Source: Mycobacterium sp. JS623
GTDB lineage: Bacteria; Actinomycetota; Actinomycetes; Mycobacteriales; Mycobacteriaceae
Direction: 5' to 3'
DNA length: 64,000 bases
Assembly (NCBI RefSeq): GCF_000328565.1
Contig: NC_019966.1
Location: 3,410,001 to 3,474,000 of the forward strand
A program made the position numbers and the translations under genes. Below the pieces are notes generated by a model that had not been told where the DNA came from, ran no database searches, and worked only from the letters and a program-made list of their open reading frames with translations. This document shows positions 1 to 8,844 of this stretch, piece after piece. The stretch's first letter is position 1. Each line of letters starts with the position of its first letter.

Positions 1-230
1 ACCGCGAGCACGGCCTTGCCAATCAGCAGTTTGTAGATCACCAACAGAAACGTCGGAAACAACAAGGCCTGCACGGCGACGATCGGGTCGCGTCGCCAGC
101 GCCGCAACAGCCGTCCCGCCTCCAGGACACTCTGCCGAGCGAACGCCGTGTTGACGCCGAGACTGCGCACAGATCGCACGTCAGCGAAATCTGCCGATCT
201 GTCCACAGTTTCGACGTGGTTAGCGGTCAC
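1..230 (-). CDS. ABC-2 type permease, N-terminal part (cut by window edge)
   Basis: A minus-strand frame opens with GTG at 230 and stays open for 76 codons to the left edge, so only the N-terminus is present. It has a hydrophilic leader ending in an Arg-rich patch (RLLRRWRRDP), then the start of a hydrophobic segment (ALLFPTFLLVIYKLL), the layout of the second membrane subunit of DrrABC-type exporters. The GTGA overlap with the stop of the preceding permease shows translational coupling. It is the fourth gene of the operon that begins with the PapA acyltransferase, and probably forms the export channel with that permease. The family call is inferred from position and layout; the C-terminal two thirds cannot be seen. 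Confidence 0.72.
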   Translation of the reverse strand, partial: MTANHVETVDRSADFADVRSVRSLGVNTAFARQSVLEAGRLLRRWRRDPIVAVQALLFPTFLLVIYKLLIGKAVLA

Positions 231-970
231 GCGGCGCGCCTTTGCATGCGCAAGGCAAGACTGCCGAACACCATCAACAACGTCACGCACCACGCGGCAG
301 TCACAGCCAGGCCTGCGCCCGTGACATGCCCGGCCGCGAGCCCGCGCAGGGTCTCGGTGACCTGTGACACCGGTTGGTAGCGGACAAAGGGGCCGAGCCA
401 CGCCGGAAACGATTCGGCGGGTGCGATCCCGGTGGACAGCAGCACCAACACCAGCTGCGGGAGCAACAGCACTTGGCTCGACGACTCCACGGAACCGATC
501 CGTGAGCCAAGCGCATCGGCACCGAGGCAGACCGCCATCGCGAACGCCAACACGATCAGCACGAACACAACGCCATAGCCGAGTCCGCCAACCATCCGGA
601 AGCCGAAGATCGATGCGACGACGACGCCTGCGACCAGTGCGATCACTGCGCGGATCAGGCAGTAGAGCATCCGCGCGGCCAGCGGCACCATCGCCGAAAT
701 CGGCAGGGTGCGAAGCCGAACTCCGAAGCCGGACAACCGATCCCGCGCGGCACGGTCGGCGGTGGTCATCGCGCCGAACAACATGGCCTGAACGATGACG
801 ACCGGCAGCACGTACTGCGGGTAGGTGATGCGGCCGGTGTCGATGAGATTGCCCAACGCCAGCGTGAACCCGAGGAAGCAGCCCACCGGGGCCAGCACCG
901 CGAAAAGCAGATCGGCGTCGCGCAGTGTGCCCGACATGGTGCGCAGGGTGAGTGCCACCAGGGCACTCAT
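227..970 (-). CDS. ABC-2 type permease, DrrB/DrrC-like
   Basis: This 247-residue integral membrane protein has about six hydrophobic segments, for example near residues 25-45, 55-70, 105-125, 130-150, 165-185 and 220-240. It lacks an ATP-binding site and has the size of the ABC-2 membrane subunits of DrrABC exporters. Its ATG at 970 overlaps the stop of the ABC ATPase (ATGA), and its own stop overlaps the GTG of the next permease, so it belongs to a tightly coupled exporter operon. In mycobacteria, DrrABC partners with MmpL proteins and PapA acyltransferases in exporting acylated lipids; the substrate here is unknown. A multidrug exporter is the alternative. Confidence 0.85.
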   Translation of the reverse strand: MSALVALTLRTMSGTLRDADLLFAVLAPVGCFLGFTLALGNLIDTGRITYPQYVLPVVIVQAMLFGAMTTADRAARDRLSGFGVRLRTLPISAMVPLAARMLYCLIRAVIALVAGVVVASIFGFRMVGGLGYGVVFVLIVLAFAMAVCLGADALGSRIGSVESSSQVLLLPQLVLVLLSTGIAPAESFPAWLGPFVRYQPVSQVTETLRGLAAGHVTGAGLAVTAAWCVTLLMVFGSLALRMQRRAA

Positions 971-1923
971 ACAGTGACCGCCGACGACGTAAGGCTCAGG
1001 AATGCTTCATCCAGCGACGGCTTGCGCAGCGAGATGTCCGCCAGTTCGATGCCGAGGCCGTCGAGCCTGCGGAACACCTCTCCGAAGGTCACGACGCCAT
1101 CGGGCGCAGGCACGGATACCGCGGCCGCCTGCTGATCGATCAGTGCATCACAGTCTGCGCCCGCAAAGTCGGCCAATGCCATTGCAATCGCGGACAAATG
1201 GACCGGGTCGGCGGGCGTGACCTGGCAGTAGCTGACGCCGACGCGGCACTTCAGATCATCCGCAGTGCCACTGGCAACGATGCGACCGGAGTCCAGCACG
1301 ATGATCGAGTCACTCAAGACGTCAGCCTCTTCGAGGTACTGCGTGGTGAGCAGCACCGTGACGTCCTGATGACGCAACGCGGACACCAGGTCCCAGACAT
1401 CGCGGCGGCTGCGCGGATCCAGGCCGGTGGTGGGTTCGTCGAGGAACAGCACCCGGGGTTCGACGACGAGGGCGACGGCGATGTCGATGCGTCTGCGCAT
1501 TCCGCCGGAATATGTGGACACCCGCCGATCGGCGGCATGACCCATGTCAAACCGCTCGATCAGCTCGTCGGCCCGGCGTCTGGCATGGCGGTTCCGCAGT
1601 CCCCGAAGTTGGGCGAACAGGGTCAGATTCTCACGGCCGGTGAGCAATTCGTCGAGCGCGGCGTATTGCCCTGTGACGCCGATGCTCGCGCGAACCTCGG
1701 CCGACTGGCGAACCACGTCGAACCCAGCGACAGTGGCCGACCCGGCAGTCGGGCGCAACAGCGTGGACAGGATGTTGATGGTCGTGGTCTTCCCCGCGCC
1801 GTTGTGGCCGAGCAGCGCACACACCGACGCCCGCGGAACCGTGAAGCTGACGCCCTGCAGCGCCGATGATGCCTTGCCGAATGACTTTGCGAGATCACGG
1901 CATTCGATCGCAGCCTCAGGCAT
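967..1923 (-). CDS. ABC exporter ATP-binding protein, DrrA-like
   Basis: The 318-residue ATPase has a Walker A motif GHNGAGKT (residues 39-46), the signature YSGGMRR (138-144) and Walker B VLFLDEP (158-164) followed by TTGLDP. The last hundred residues form the C-terminal extension typical of DrrA-type daunorubicin-resistance ATPases. I chose ATG at 1923 because it begins just before the conserved start of the nucleotide-binding domain and overlaps the end of the PapA gene by 8 bases (ATGCCTGA); a longer frame to 1983 would run far into that gene. It should energise the two downstream permeases. Confidence 0.9.
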   Translation of the reverse strand: MPEAAIECRDLAKSFGKASSALQGVSFTVPRASVCALLGHNGAGKTTTINILSTLLRPTAGSATVAGFDVVRQSAEVRASIGVTGQYAALDELLTGRENLTLFAQLRGLRNRHARRRADELIERFDMGHAADRRVSTYSGGMRRRIDIAVALVVEPRVLFLDEPTTGLDPRSRRDVWDLVSALRHQDVTVLLTTQYLEEADVLSDSIIVLDSGRIVASGTADDLKCRVGVSYCQVTPADPVHLSAIAMALADFAGADCDALIDQQAAAVSVPAPDGVVTFGEVFRRLDGLGIELADISLRKPSLDEAFLSLTSSAVTV

Positions 1924-3310
1924 ACGTGAACTGTTCAACGCTGTCGGCGACCCGTGTGAACTCCGCTCGCATCGCCTCGGCATAGCGCAATATCGACTTG
2001 CGGGCGACGTCGGTGCCAGGGTAGGCGACCACCAACTGCGTCTTGTCGCGCATGCGGTTCACCCACATGCACACCGCCTCCGACAGCCGGTTGTCGCCCC
2101 AGATTCCGATCCGCAAGCCATCCCAGTAATCACTGAACGGCAGCTTGCGAATGTCGATGTAGGACAACATCGGCACCGGACGGTCCGGCACTTCGAGTGA
2201 TCCCGATACGGGCTCCGGCATCTCGAGCAGGTGGTAGTAGGGGACCGCACCGAGGGTGGTGTTCAGGTCGAACGACGACTGCGCGGAGGTCACCACCTCC
2301 GCGAATGGCGCACCGGCCGTCGGAATCGCCAACGGCACGAAGCTCGCCAACCAGCCGACGGTCGTGGCGAAAGCGGGGTCTCGCCGGTTGTCGAACGGGG
2401 TGAGACCGAAGTACGTGGTGGCACCGGTCAGTCGGTGTTCGGTAAGGGCCGCGCACGCGAAGACGCCGCCGCTGAAGCGTGCCCCTGCCGCACGGCAGGC
2501 CGCTTCGAACCGCTGCCCCTGGTCCTCGTCGATCAGGTCGAAGACGTCGATGGCTCCGGGCGTATCAGGAGTTGCCTCGCCCAATTCCAACGGAAATGCC
2601 GGTAGCGCACCGCCGTTCGCGGCCACGAACTCTCGCCACGACTGGATCTGAGGTGACTGTTCGTCCAGGCCTGCGGTGAACGTGCGCTGGGTGGTGCAGA
2701 AATCGCGGTGGCTCGCGGCAGGGGTCAGCACGGGGGCCGCGCTCTGCAGGCTGGTGAAATAAGCGGTCTGAATGTCGAGGAAGATCACGCCTGCCGACAT
2801 GCCGTCGGCCCGCAGGTGATCGATCGCGATGTAGACGGTGAACCGATCCTCGCCCTGGATGATCCCGAACGTAAAGCAGTCCCACTGCAGCGGATCCGGG
2901 GTATCGAGGAGCAGCTTGCGGATCTGCGGCGGAGTCATCATGCCGTGATCGGTCGGAGCCAATGTGATGGCCTCGGGCTCGTCGATGACGTAACGATGAA
3001 TCTCGTCGTTCTCTCCGAACGTGAACCAATCGTGGTAGGTGTCGTGCCTGCGCACGTGGGTGTTGATGGCTTGCGTCATCGCCTCGACATCGCAGACGCC
3101 CATGATCTCCCAGACACCGATGCACAACCGCGGAATGTCGCGGCCCAGGCTGGTCTGTCGACGGTAGTACTGAAGATGTTGCGATTGCTGATAGCTCACG
3201 GGGGCCGGATGGCGCGCCGCTAGGGAGGCGCTCGCGTAGCTGGCCGCAGTGGGGTACCAGGACACGACGGTGCCCTCGGCGGTCCAGTCGTCAACCGTGC
3301 CCAAGAACAT
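1916..3310 (-). CDS. PapA-family acyltransferase (condensation-domain fold)
   Basis: The 464-residue protein carries the condensation-domain catalytic motif HLRADG (HxxxDG, residues 165-170). Its N-terminal region resembles PapA proteins that esterify trehalose sulfolipids or glycopeptidolipids. Such enzymes transfer an acyl chain, often from a polyketide synthase, to a hydroxyl group of a cell-wall lipid. The start ATG is preceded by GAGAGGAAA at a usable distance. It is the first gene of a four-gene operon with a DrrABC-like exporter, which suggests the acylated product is exported. No polyketide synthase or FadD is visible next to it in this window; one may lie beyond the left edge. Which lipid it acylates cannot be told from sequence. 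Confidence 0.85.
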   Translation of the reverse strand: MFLGTVDDWTAEGTVVSWYPTAASYASASLAARHPAPVSYQQSQHLQYYRRQTSLGRDIPRLCIGVWEIMGVCDVEAMTQAINTHVRRHDTYHDWFTFGENDEIHRYVIDEPEAITLAPTDHGMMTPPQIRKLLLDTPDPLQWDCFTFGIIQGEDRFTVYIAIDHLRADGMSAGVIFLDIQTAYFTSLQSAAPVLTPAASHRDFCTTQRTFTAGLDEQSPQIQSWREFVAANGGALPAFPLELGEATPDTPGAIDVFDLIDEDQGQRFEAACRAAGARFSGGVFACAALTEHRLTGATTYFGLTPFDNRRDPAFATTVGWLASFVPLAIPTAGAPFAEVVTSAQSSFDLNTTLGAVPYYHLLEMPEPVSGSLEVPDRPVPMLSYIDIRKLPFSDYWDGLRIGIWGDNRLSEAVCMWVNRMRDKTQLVVAYPGTDVARKSILRYAEAMRAEFTRVADSVEQFTYA

Positions 3311-4086
3311 GCGTTTTCCTCTCGTGTTCGCCAGCTCGTGACGACACTCCCGATGGCGAGAACCTCACCGCAGGGGGTCTGCTGAATCGCGTTGAGCGCC
3401 AGGGACAGTCATTGTCCGCAAGGCAGTGCCTGCCAAGCCGCGCGAGCGATGATCGCTCGGCGATGCCACGTGGCGACGGCCGACCAGAGGCAGTCCCACA
3501 ATTGACATGCGCGAGAAAATAGCAGGAATCAATCGCAATTGTGCAACCAGACGTTGCAGTCTCAGGGGCTCAAACATTACCGGCTAATACACCCGGGTTT
3601 GCTGGATTTGCGCCATTGCAGAATGGTCGGTTTCCGCCGAAACATGTGTCAACTTCTGGGCCAATAACACGTAGCCCTCTGGTGCGCAACAGCTGTGTGA
3701 GAGATGTGTCGGAGGCAGTCAAATCCTTGCTGTTCGAGGGGTTTCGGCGATTTCATCGAGCTAGCGCGGCTAAGTTGAGGCGCGTCACTATTGGCCAACG
3801 AACTCGGTAGGTACTCGTGCCTCGGTGACAGACCTGGTTGTCAAATTCAGATGCGATTGTAAATTTCAATATTGACGTTCAGGATAATTTTCAAGTTCGT
3901 CCGCTATTTGTCCAAATGTCAGCCGTTGGTGAGCTTCTGACAGGAGCCGAAAGGTGACAGTTGATTACCTCAGCAAACTTTAGGAGATTTCTCACCCCGT
4001 CGGCGGATCCGGTGGTTTCCAGGCGCGCGGGAGCCGCTGCGCCGCAGTCAGATACGAGGCAGGCGAGAGCCGTCGCGAAGCCCTGC
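3311..4086. other. 776-base gene-free stretch upstream of the PapA operon, AT-richer than its surroundings
   Basis: No frame here has coding character in either direction; the short open frames have no recognisable protein features. The part from about 3830 to 3990 is visibly richer in A and T than the neighbouring genes. It should hold the promoter of the PapA operon. I see no tRNA, repeat or clear operator. Confidence 0.5.
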
Positions 4087-4842
4087 CTAGACCGGTCGGG
4101 CGTATTGCTCGGCGAACCTTCGCAAGATCGTCGGCGGATAGTCGATGCTCCGGTCGAGTGCAGCCGTCTTCAGTGATTCCGCGGTTTCTGGCGCGAAGTA
4201 GCCGTAGTCCTTGTAGACGTCGATGCGTGTGCAGATGCCCACGGCATCGAGTTCAGGGTGAAACTGCGTCGCGTAGACGTTGTTCCCGACACGGAACGCC
4301 TGGATGGGACAGTCAGCCGAGTATGCGAGGGACGCCATACCGGAGGGCAGCGCACTCGCACCTTCCTTGTGGCCGCCGTAGGCGTCGAAGGTCTCGGGTA
4401 GATCTGCGAGCAGCGGATCGCGGCGCCCCTGTTCCGTGAGGGTCACGGTGATGGCGCCGACAGGCTCGGGGTACGTGCGGTCGATCGTCGCTCCGATGAT
4501 CGAGCCAAGCGTGCCGACGCCATAACAGCATCCGAGAAACGGGAAGTCGTGGTCGACGATCCGTCCGATCAGCGGCAGAAGTTCTGACTCGACGCGCAGC
4601 TGCGTCTGGGATTTTGCCTCCGGTGCGTCGCTGACGTTGTACGGGCCGCCGCCCAGGATGATGCCAGACCAGTCGGCCAGGTCGATATCGCCTAGTGCCC
4701 GATGCGTCAGCCTGATGCGTTGCATCCCGTTGGTGTCGAGACCGGTGAAGCGCATCATCGCCGCGTACTCATCGTCGGCCGCCGCGTCTTCGGCGCGGAT
4801 CGACATCAGCAGGAACGGTAGGTGCCCGGCGTCGGTTGACAT
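4087..4842 (-). CDS. class I glutamine amidotransferase-like protein
   Basis: The 251-residue protein has the class I amidotransferase layout: an oxyanion strand with ILGGGPYNV (62-70), the nucleophile elbow GCCYG (104-108, Cys106 in the G-x-C-x-G position) and the FHPE motif (194-197) supplying His195 and Glu197. It stands alone, without a synthetase domain, as in the stand-alone GuaA-N-like or peptidase C26-like proteins. It probably hydrolyses glutamine or a gamma-glutamyl compound. A possible -10 (TAGATT on the minus strand, 4852-4857) ends nine bases upstream of the ATG, which implies a very short leader. The partner or substrate is unknown. Confidence 0.85.
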   Translation of the reverse strand: MSTDAGHLPFLLMSIRAEDAAADDEYAAMMRFTGLDTNGMQRIRLTHRALGDIDLADWSGIILGGGPYNVSDAPEAKSQTQLRVESELLPLIGRIVDHDFPFLGCCYGVGTLGSIIGATIDRTYPEPVGAITVTLTEQGRRDPLLADLPETFDAYGGHKEGASALPSGMASLAYSADCPIQAFRVGNNVYATQFHPELDAVGICTRIDVYKDYGYFAPETAESLKTAALDRSIDYPPTILRRFAEQYARPV

Positions 4843-4994
4843 GGTCCGCTCAATCTAGCTGGCCGAAGAACGGGTGTTGATCGGTCTGACCGCGTCGCCG
4901 GGTCGACTTCAGACGGCTCTGCCGGATCCGCTAGGGCACCACATCTGATGGGTCGACTTCTGGCGGAACGGCAACGTCGCCGTAGCGCTCGAAC

Positions 4995-5000
4995 TAAAAT
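4995..5000 (+). promoter_or_regulatory. putative -10 (TAAAAT) of a leaderless gene
   Basis: TAAAAT fits the mycobacterial TANNNT -10 and ends eight bases before the GTG at 5009. There is no Shine-Dalgarno sequence, so a leaderless transcript is likely. Confidence 0.45.
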
Positions 5001-5008
5001 TTTCGCTC

Positions 5009-5356
5009 GTGACAAGCGCGTCACAGCACATCCTTCTACACGATCGAGCGCTGACCCGCGGGCAGGCGCGACGCTTGAGTCGGCGCTTCGGGGACGTCGG
5101 CGTTTTGATCCCGGCGACGCGGCTTCGGCAGATATCCGCCGGCGGACGGGCGTGCGAGGCTGAACTGACCGACGTCAGCTTCGCGATCGCTGCGACAGAG
5201 ATACAGCGCGAGCAGCGGCTGGCCAAACTGAAGCGCCACCAACGCCGACTCATGCGGTGGTTCATTGTCGCCGGCCTGGTGCTGCTCCTCCTCAACGCGC
5301 TGCTGTGCATGGCCTATGTATTCTTCAGCATGGCCCTGCACGCATACCCGTACTAA
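5009..5356 (+). CDS. small single-pass membrane protein, function unknown
   Basis: The product is 115 residues: a soluble N-terminal half, a basic Gln/Arg/Lys-rich helix around residues 68-82 (REQRLAKLKRHQRRL), then one strong membrane segment (about 85-108) and a short tail. The basic helix before the membrane segment predicts an N-in orientation. The start is GTG with a TAAAAT box just upstream and no ribosome binding site. It is convergent with the methyltransferase that follows. I do not recognise the family. Confidence 0.65.
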   Translation: MTSASQHILLHDRALTRGQARRLSRRFGDVGVLIPATRLRQISAGGRACEAELTDVSFAIAATEIQREQRLAKLKRHQRRLMRWFIVAGLVLLLLNALLCMAYVFFSMALHAYPY

Positions 5357-5379
5357 TCGATGGCGGCGTCAACCCCGCG

Positions 5380-5393
5380 GCAGCCTTGGCTGC
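5380..5393. terminator. short hairpin between convergent genes
   Basis: GCAGCCTTGGCTGC is self-complementary and is followed by AAGTTT. It lies in the 46-base gap between two convergent genes, where a bidirectional terminator would be expected. The stem is only five or six pairs, so this is weak. Confidence 0.3.
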
Positions 5394-5402
5394 AAGTTTC
5401 CG

Positions 5403-6251
5403 TTAAGAATCCGCCGACGGCACGGGCGAATCTGGCGCCGCCCACGCTCGCCGTCGCGCGGTAGCGTCGCGCGGGCGACGAGCGACCACGAATTGGGAGA
5501 TACCGCGTAACTCTTGCTCGATATCGACGAGCCCCGCAGCTGCGAAAAACGTTGGGACAGTGGTGCGGTCGAATACTCGAACTCCGCAGATGGTGGCGCC
5601 GAGTTCGAGTCCCTTCCGCAGCAGGAACGATTCGCGACCGTAGGTTGTCATCACCGCGATGCGACCTCCGGGACCGAGCACCCGGACCATTTCATGGAGA
5701 ACACCAAGCGGCTCCGGAACGAGGTGCAAAGCGGCAAAGCAACTGACTGCGTCGAACGCGCGGTCGTTGAATGGAAGATCGAGCGCGTCACCGCGCATGT
5801 AAACCGCGCGAGCGCAGGTGTTGTCGCGAACGGCGCGCTCCATCATCGGTGCGGAGTTGTCCAACCCGATGACGAATCCGTCCCCGGCAAGCTGACTCGC
5901 AAAAAAGCTGGTGAAGTTGCCAGGACCGCACGCCACGTCGAGCACTCGCTGCTGCCCACCGAGATAAAGTGCAGCGGAGGCTCTTTCGCGCTCCGCGGTG
6001 ATGGATATTCCGTGCAAACTCAGCGCGGCAACCATGATCGGTCGCCAAATGTGCTGATAGATCGCGGCCACCGCCGGGCTGTTCATGGCGCGTTGCGCGA
6101 GGCTGCGACGGGCGGGGACACTGCGTCCCAGCAGGTCGGTATAGCCGTCGCAATATCGCATCGACCGCAGCGCGTCCTGGCGGATCAGTCCGCGCGCGAG
6201 CGCCGGTACCCACATCGCATCGGTTGCCACCCCCGACCGTTCAACGGTCAT
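5403..6251 (-). CDS. class I SAM-dependent methyltransferase
   Basis: The 282-residue protein has the SAM-binding motif I VLDVACGPGNFT, an acidic motif II (VIGLDNS) and a motif near LDLPFNDRAFDAVSCFAALH, as in the UbiE/Methyltransf_11 type. A leading segment of about 90 residues precedes the Rossmann domain, as in several mycobacterial lipid or quinone methyltransferases. Its ATG lies 31 bases downstream of the stop of the MMPL transporter gene on the same strand, so the two are probably cotranscribed. The acceptor molecule is unknown; a lipid exported by the MMPL partner is a reasonable guess. Confidence 0.85.
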   Translation of the reverse strand: MTVERSGVATDAMWVPALARGLIRQDALRSMRYCDGYTDLLGRSVPARRSLAQRAMNSPAVAAIYQHIWRPIMVAALSLHGISITAERERASAALYLGGQQRVLDVACGPGNFTSFFASQLAGDGFVIGLDNSAPMMERAVRDNTCARAVYMRGDALDLPFNDRAFDAVSCFAALHLVPEPLGVLHEMVRVLGPGGRIAVMTTYGRESFLLRKGLELGATICGVRVFDRTTVPTFFAAAGLVDIEQELRGISQFVVARRPRDATARRRAWAAPDSPVPSADS

Positions 6252-6282
6252 ACGTGTGGCACGCAGCAGCGCGCCGAAAGGT

Positions 6283-8340
6283 TCACCGCAATGCGACGTC
6301 GACTTTCGCAGGCCACCAGATCCGCGGCCCGATCACCGTGAATAGCGCCGGGATCAATACGGTGCGCACGACGAACGTGTCGAGGAGAATGCCCAGTCCG
6401 ACAATGACTCCCAGCTGGGTAAGCACGATCAGCGGCAGTACTGCAAGCACGCAGAAAACCGCGGCCATCACGATGCCCGCGCTGGTGATCACTGGACCGG
6501 TGGCCGACACCGCCCGGACGATTCCGTCACGAGTCCCATAAATGGGTGTCTCTTCCCGCGCACGGGTGACAAGAAAGATCGTGTAGTCCACCCCGAGTGC
6601 AACGAGGAACAGCGCCGCGAAGAGCGGAGTTGTGTAGTCCAGCGCGGGCATGCCCAGCAGGTGCACACAGGCCCAGCCGCCCAATCCAATAGCCGACACC
6701 GCACTCAGCGCCATGACCACCGCCAACACCAATGGCGCCAGCGCTGCGCGCAGGAGCACATAGAGCACGATCAGCACGACGGCGAGGATTGCCGGGATCA
6801 GCACGTCTCGGTCGTGCACCGCGGCGTCTCTGGCATCGAGCGCTTGGGCATCGGAGCCGCCGACCATCGCTGTCGGTTCCGCCGACCGGACCGATTCCCG
6901 CAGCGCCGCAATCGTTTTGAACGCACCAGCCGATGCGGGGGCAGCGTCGATGACCACCTTCCATTGCGTCAGGTCCGACGCTGAGGACGCCGCGTCGCTG
7001 ACCGAGACCACACCGGGCGTCGTCGCGATCGCCTGCTGAATCGCGGCGGCGCGACCGGCGGCACCAACCACTCGGGTGGGATCGGTCAGTCCGCTGGGGA
7101 AGTGCGCGGCGACTGCGTCGTATCCGGTGACCGATTCAGCATTCACCCGAAATTGATCGATCTGCGACAGACCGATCGGAATGCCGACGATGCCGATGCC
7201 CAGCATTACGAGGAGCCCCACGGTCGCGGTGGCCACGCGGCCCGCGTGATCGGCGACCCAGTCGGCGGTGCGGTGCCAGAGCCCGGTGGTGACGCCCGCG
7301 GTGCCTCCGTGACGGGGAATGAACGGCCAGAACAGCCGACGGCCGAAAACCCGCAACAGTGGGGGCAACACCAGCAGCACGAACAACACCGCGATGAGAA
7401 GTCCGCACGCGGCGTGCACACCGAGGCTGCGCGTGGCTGGGGCGACGCCGAAGACAAGTGTGAGTAGCGCCAGCACGACGGTGGCATTGCTCGCGAGGAT
7501 CGCGGGCCCAGCGCGACTGACCGCGACTCGGAGGGCGACGGCGTGGTTTTCGGTTTGAGTGAGTTCCTCGCGGTAGCGGGAGATCAGCAGCAGCGCGTAA
7601 TTGGTGCCCGCGCCGAAGACGAGCACGCTGGTAATGCCGGACGTGGCTCCGTCAAACGGCAATTCGGTGAGTCGTGAGACGACGGTACCTACCGATGTCG
7701 ACAGTCCGTCGGCAAGACCGATGATTGCCAACGGAACAAGCCACAGGATGGGCGATCGGTAGGTGACGATCAACAGCACCGCAACCACGGTCGCGGTCAC
7801 CGCGAGCAACGTGATGTTGGCATTGCTCATCGCGTTGGTGATGTCGGCGATGAATGCCGGGCCACCGGTCAATTCCACTGCGAGATCAGCCGGAGCTCCG
7901 GTCGTCGCGGCGGTGCGAAGAGCGGTGATCGCATCGCGTAGGGCGAACCCGGAAAGGCCCGCGGACAGGGGGATAGGCGCGATCGCGGCACGTCCGTCCC
8001 GGGAAGTGATCAGCCTCGGGCCGGCGGGGGCGTCGGCGCGCGAGAGGACCCGCTGACCCGCGGCTTCTGCGGCCGCCAAGTCGGCGGGACTCAGTCGAGC
8101 AGCGTCGTGGCGCGATATCACCAGAATCGCGGGCTGTTGATCCGCGTCCGGGAAAGTAGCCAATAGCGCTGCCGCCCTGGATGATTCGGCAGACGCCGGA
8201 ACTTGTAGCGGAGGCTTGTCGGCACCGGCGTTCGGGCCCGCGAGCGCGATGAAGACTCCGGCGCCGACCGTGAGCAGCAGCGCAAGCATCCAGGAGCGAC
8301 GGTGTGTGACGACTGCGGCCACGCGATCCCACCCGGCCAT
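6283..8340 (-). CDS. MMPL-family RND transporter
   Basis: This 685-residue membrane protein has two halves, each with an N-terminal membrane helix, an extracytoplasmic domain and a bundle of hydrophobic helices, as in RND/MMPL exporters. The proton-relay signature is GVDYTIFLVTRAREE in the second half, but the matching site in the first half reads GAGTNYALLLISRYREE, with Asn where Asp is usual. It is shorter than classical MmpL proteins and has no large C-terminal tail. I chose ATG at 8340 (MAGWDRV) because TACCGT at 8347-8352 sits six bases upstream, fitting leaderless initiation; a GTG at 8367 is the alternative. It probably exports a lipid or small hydrophobic compound. Confidence 0.87.
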   Translation of the reverse strand: MAGWDRVAAVVTHRRSWMLALLLTVGAGVFIALAGPNAGADKPPLQVPASAESSRAAALLATFPDADQQPAILVISRHDAARLSPADLAAAEAAGQRVLSRADAPAGPRLITSRDGRAAIAPIPLSAGLSGFALRDAITALRTAATTGAPADLAVELTGGPAFIADITNAMSNANITLLAVTATVVAVLLIVTYRSPILWLVPLAIIGLADGLSTSVGTVVSRLTELPFDGATSGITSVLVFGAGTNYALLLISRYREELTQTENHAVALRVAVSRAGPAILASNATVVLALLTLVFGVAPATRSLGVHAACGLLIAVLFVLLVLPPLLRVFGRRLFWPFIPRHGGTAGVTTGLWHRTADWVADHAGRVATATVGLLVMLGIGIVGIPIGLSQIDQFRVNAESVTGYDAVAAHFPSGLTDPTRVVGAAGRAAAIQQAIATTPGVVSVSDAASSASDLTQWKVVIDAAPASAGAFKTIAALRESVRSAEPTAMVGGSDAQALDARDAAVHDRDVLIPAILAVVLIVLYVLLRAALAPLVLAVVMALSAVSAIGLGGWACVHLLGMPALDYTTPLFAALFLVALGVDYTIFLVTRAREETPIYGTRDGIVRAVSATGPVITSAGIVMAAVFCVLAVLPLIVLTQLGVIVGLGILLDTFVVRTVLIPALFTVIGPRIWWPAKVDVALR

Positions 8341-8346
8341 AGGTGA

Positions 8347-8352
8347 ACGGTA
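8347..8352 (-). promoter_or_regulatory. putative -10 (TACCGT) of the leaderless MMPL gene
   Basis: On the minus strand TACCGT is followed by six bases and then ATG at 8340. It supports the shorter start of the transporter. Confidence 0.4.
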
Positions 8353-8409
8353 ACGGACCGACGTCACCGCATCGGTGAACCCAGCGGCTGTGCGCGACGT
8401 ATCAGAGGT

Positions 8410-8844
8410 ATGGACGCTTCCGAAGCGCGCCCGTCAGCGCCGGTCGCCAGCGTGACCGTCGACCGAAAAGGCATCATCCGGCAGTGGGGCGAGGCTGTCA
8501 CCGACGTCGTTGGTTACTCGGCCGACGACACGCTCGGGCGAAGTCTCGATGTCGTGATCCCACCCGCTCTTCGGCCTGTGCACTGGTGGGGTTTCGACCA
8601 GGCCATGAAGTCCGGCCAACTGAACAAGGAGCTGTTCAAGGTCCCAGCCCTCTGCAAGGACGGACGGATCATCGTTGCCCACGCAACCATCGACTTGATC
8701 GGAGACAAGGCCGGCGGCAGCGACGGCGCCGTCGTCACGTTCGTCGGCGTCGGGTCCTCCTGGCAGGGCAGGGCGTGGCAAGCCGCCTTGGCGCCCGTCG
8801 ATGCCGCACGCCGTCTCTGGCAGCGAGTCCGACCCAGCCGCTAG
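8410..8844 (+). CDS. stand-alone PAS-domain protein
   Basis: The 144 residues consist almost entirely of one PAS fold: the strand [20 protein letters not shown] (19-38) with the typical W-x-x-A/G-x-x-x-x-x-G-Y pattern, [11 protein letters not shown], and the later strands around residues 60-115. No kinase, cyclase or DNA-binding domain is attached. Similar single PAS proteins sense small ligands or act as partners of larger signalling proteins. Its stop overlaps the stop of the convergent isocitrate lyase gene by three bases within CTAG. The ligand is unknown. Confidence 0.8.
   Translation: MDASEARPSAPVASVTVDRKGIIRQWGEAVTDVVGYSADDTLGRSLDVVIPPALRPVHWWGFDQAMKSGQLNKELFKVPALCKDGRIIVAHATIDLIGDKAGGSDGAVVTFVGVGSSWQGRAWQAALAPVDAARRLWQRVRPSR

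Noticed and set aside
3541..3810. An 89-codon open frame in the gap upstream of the PapA operon
   Set aside because: It has no ribosome binding site, no domain or signal features and mixed low-quality composition.
8841..8844. CTAG overlap of convergent stops (also at 23263-23266)
   Set aside because: TAG stops on both strands naturally share CTAG. I treat it as ordinary gene packing.
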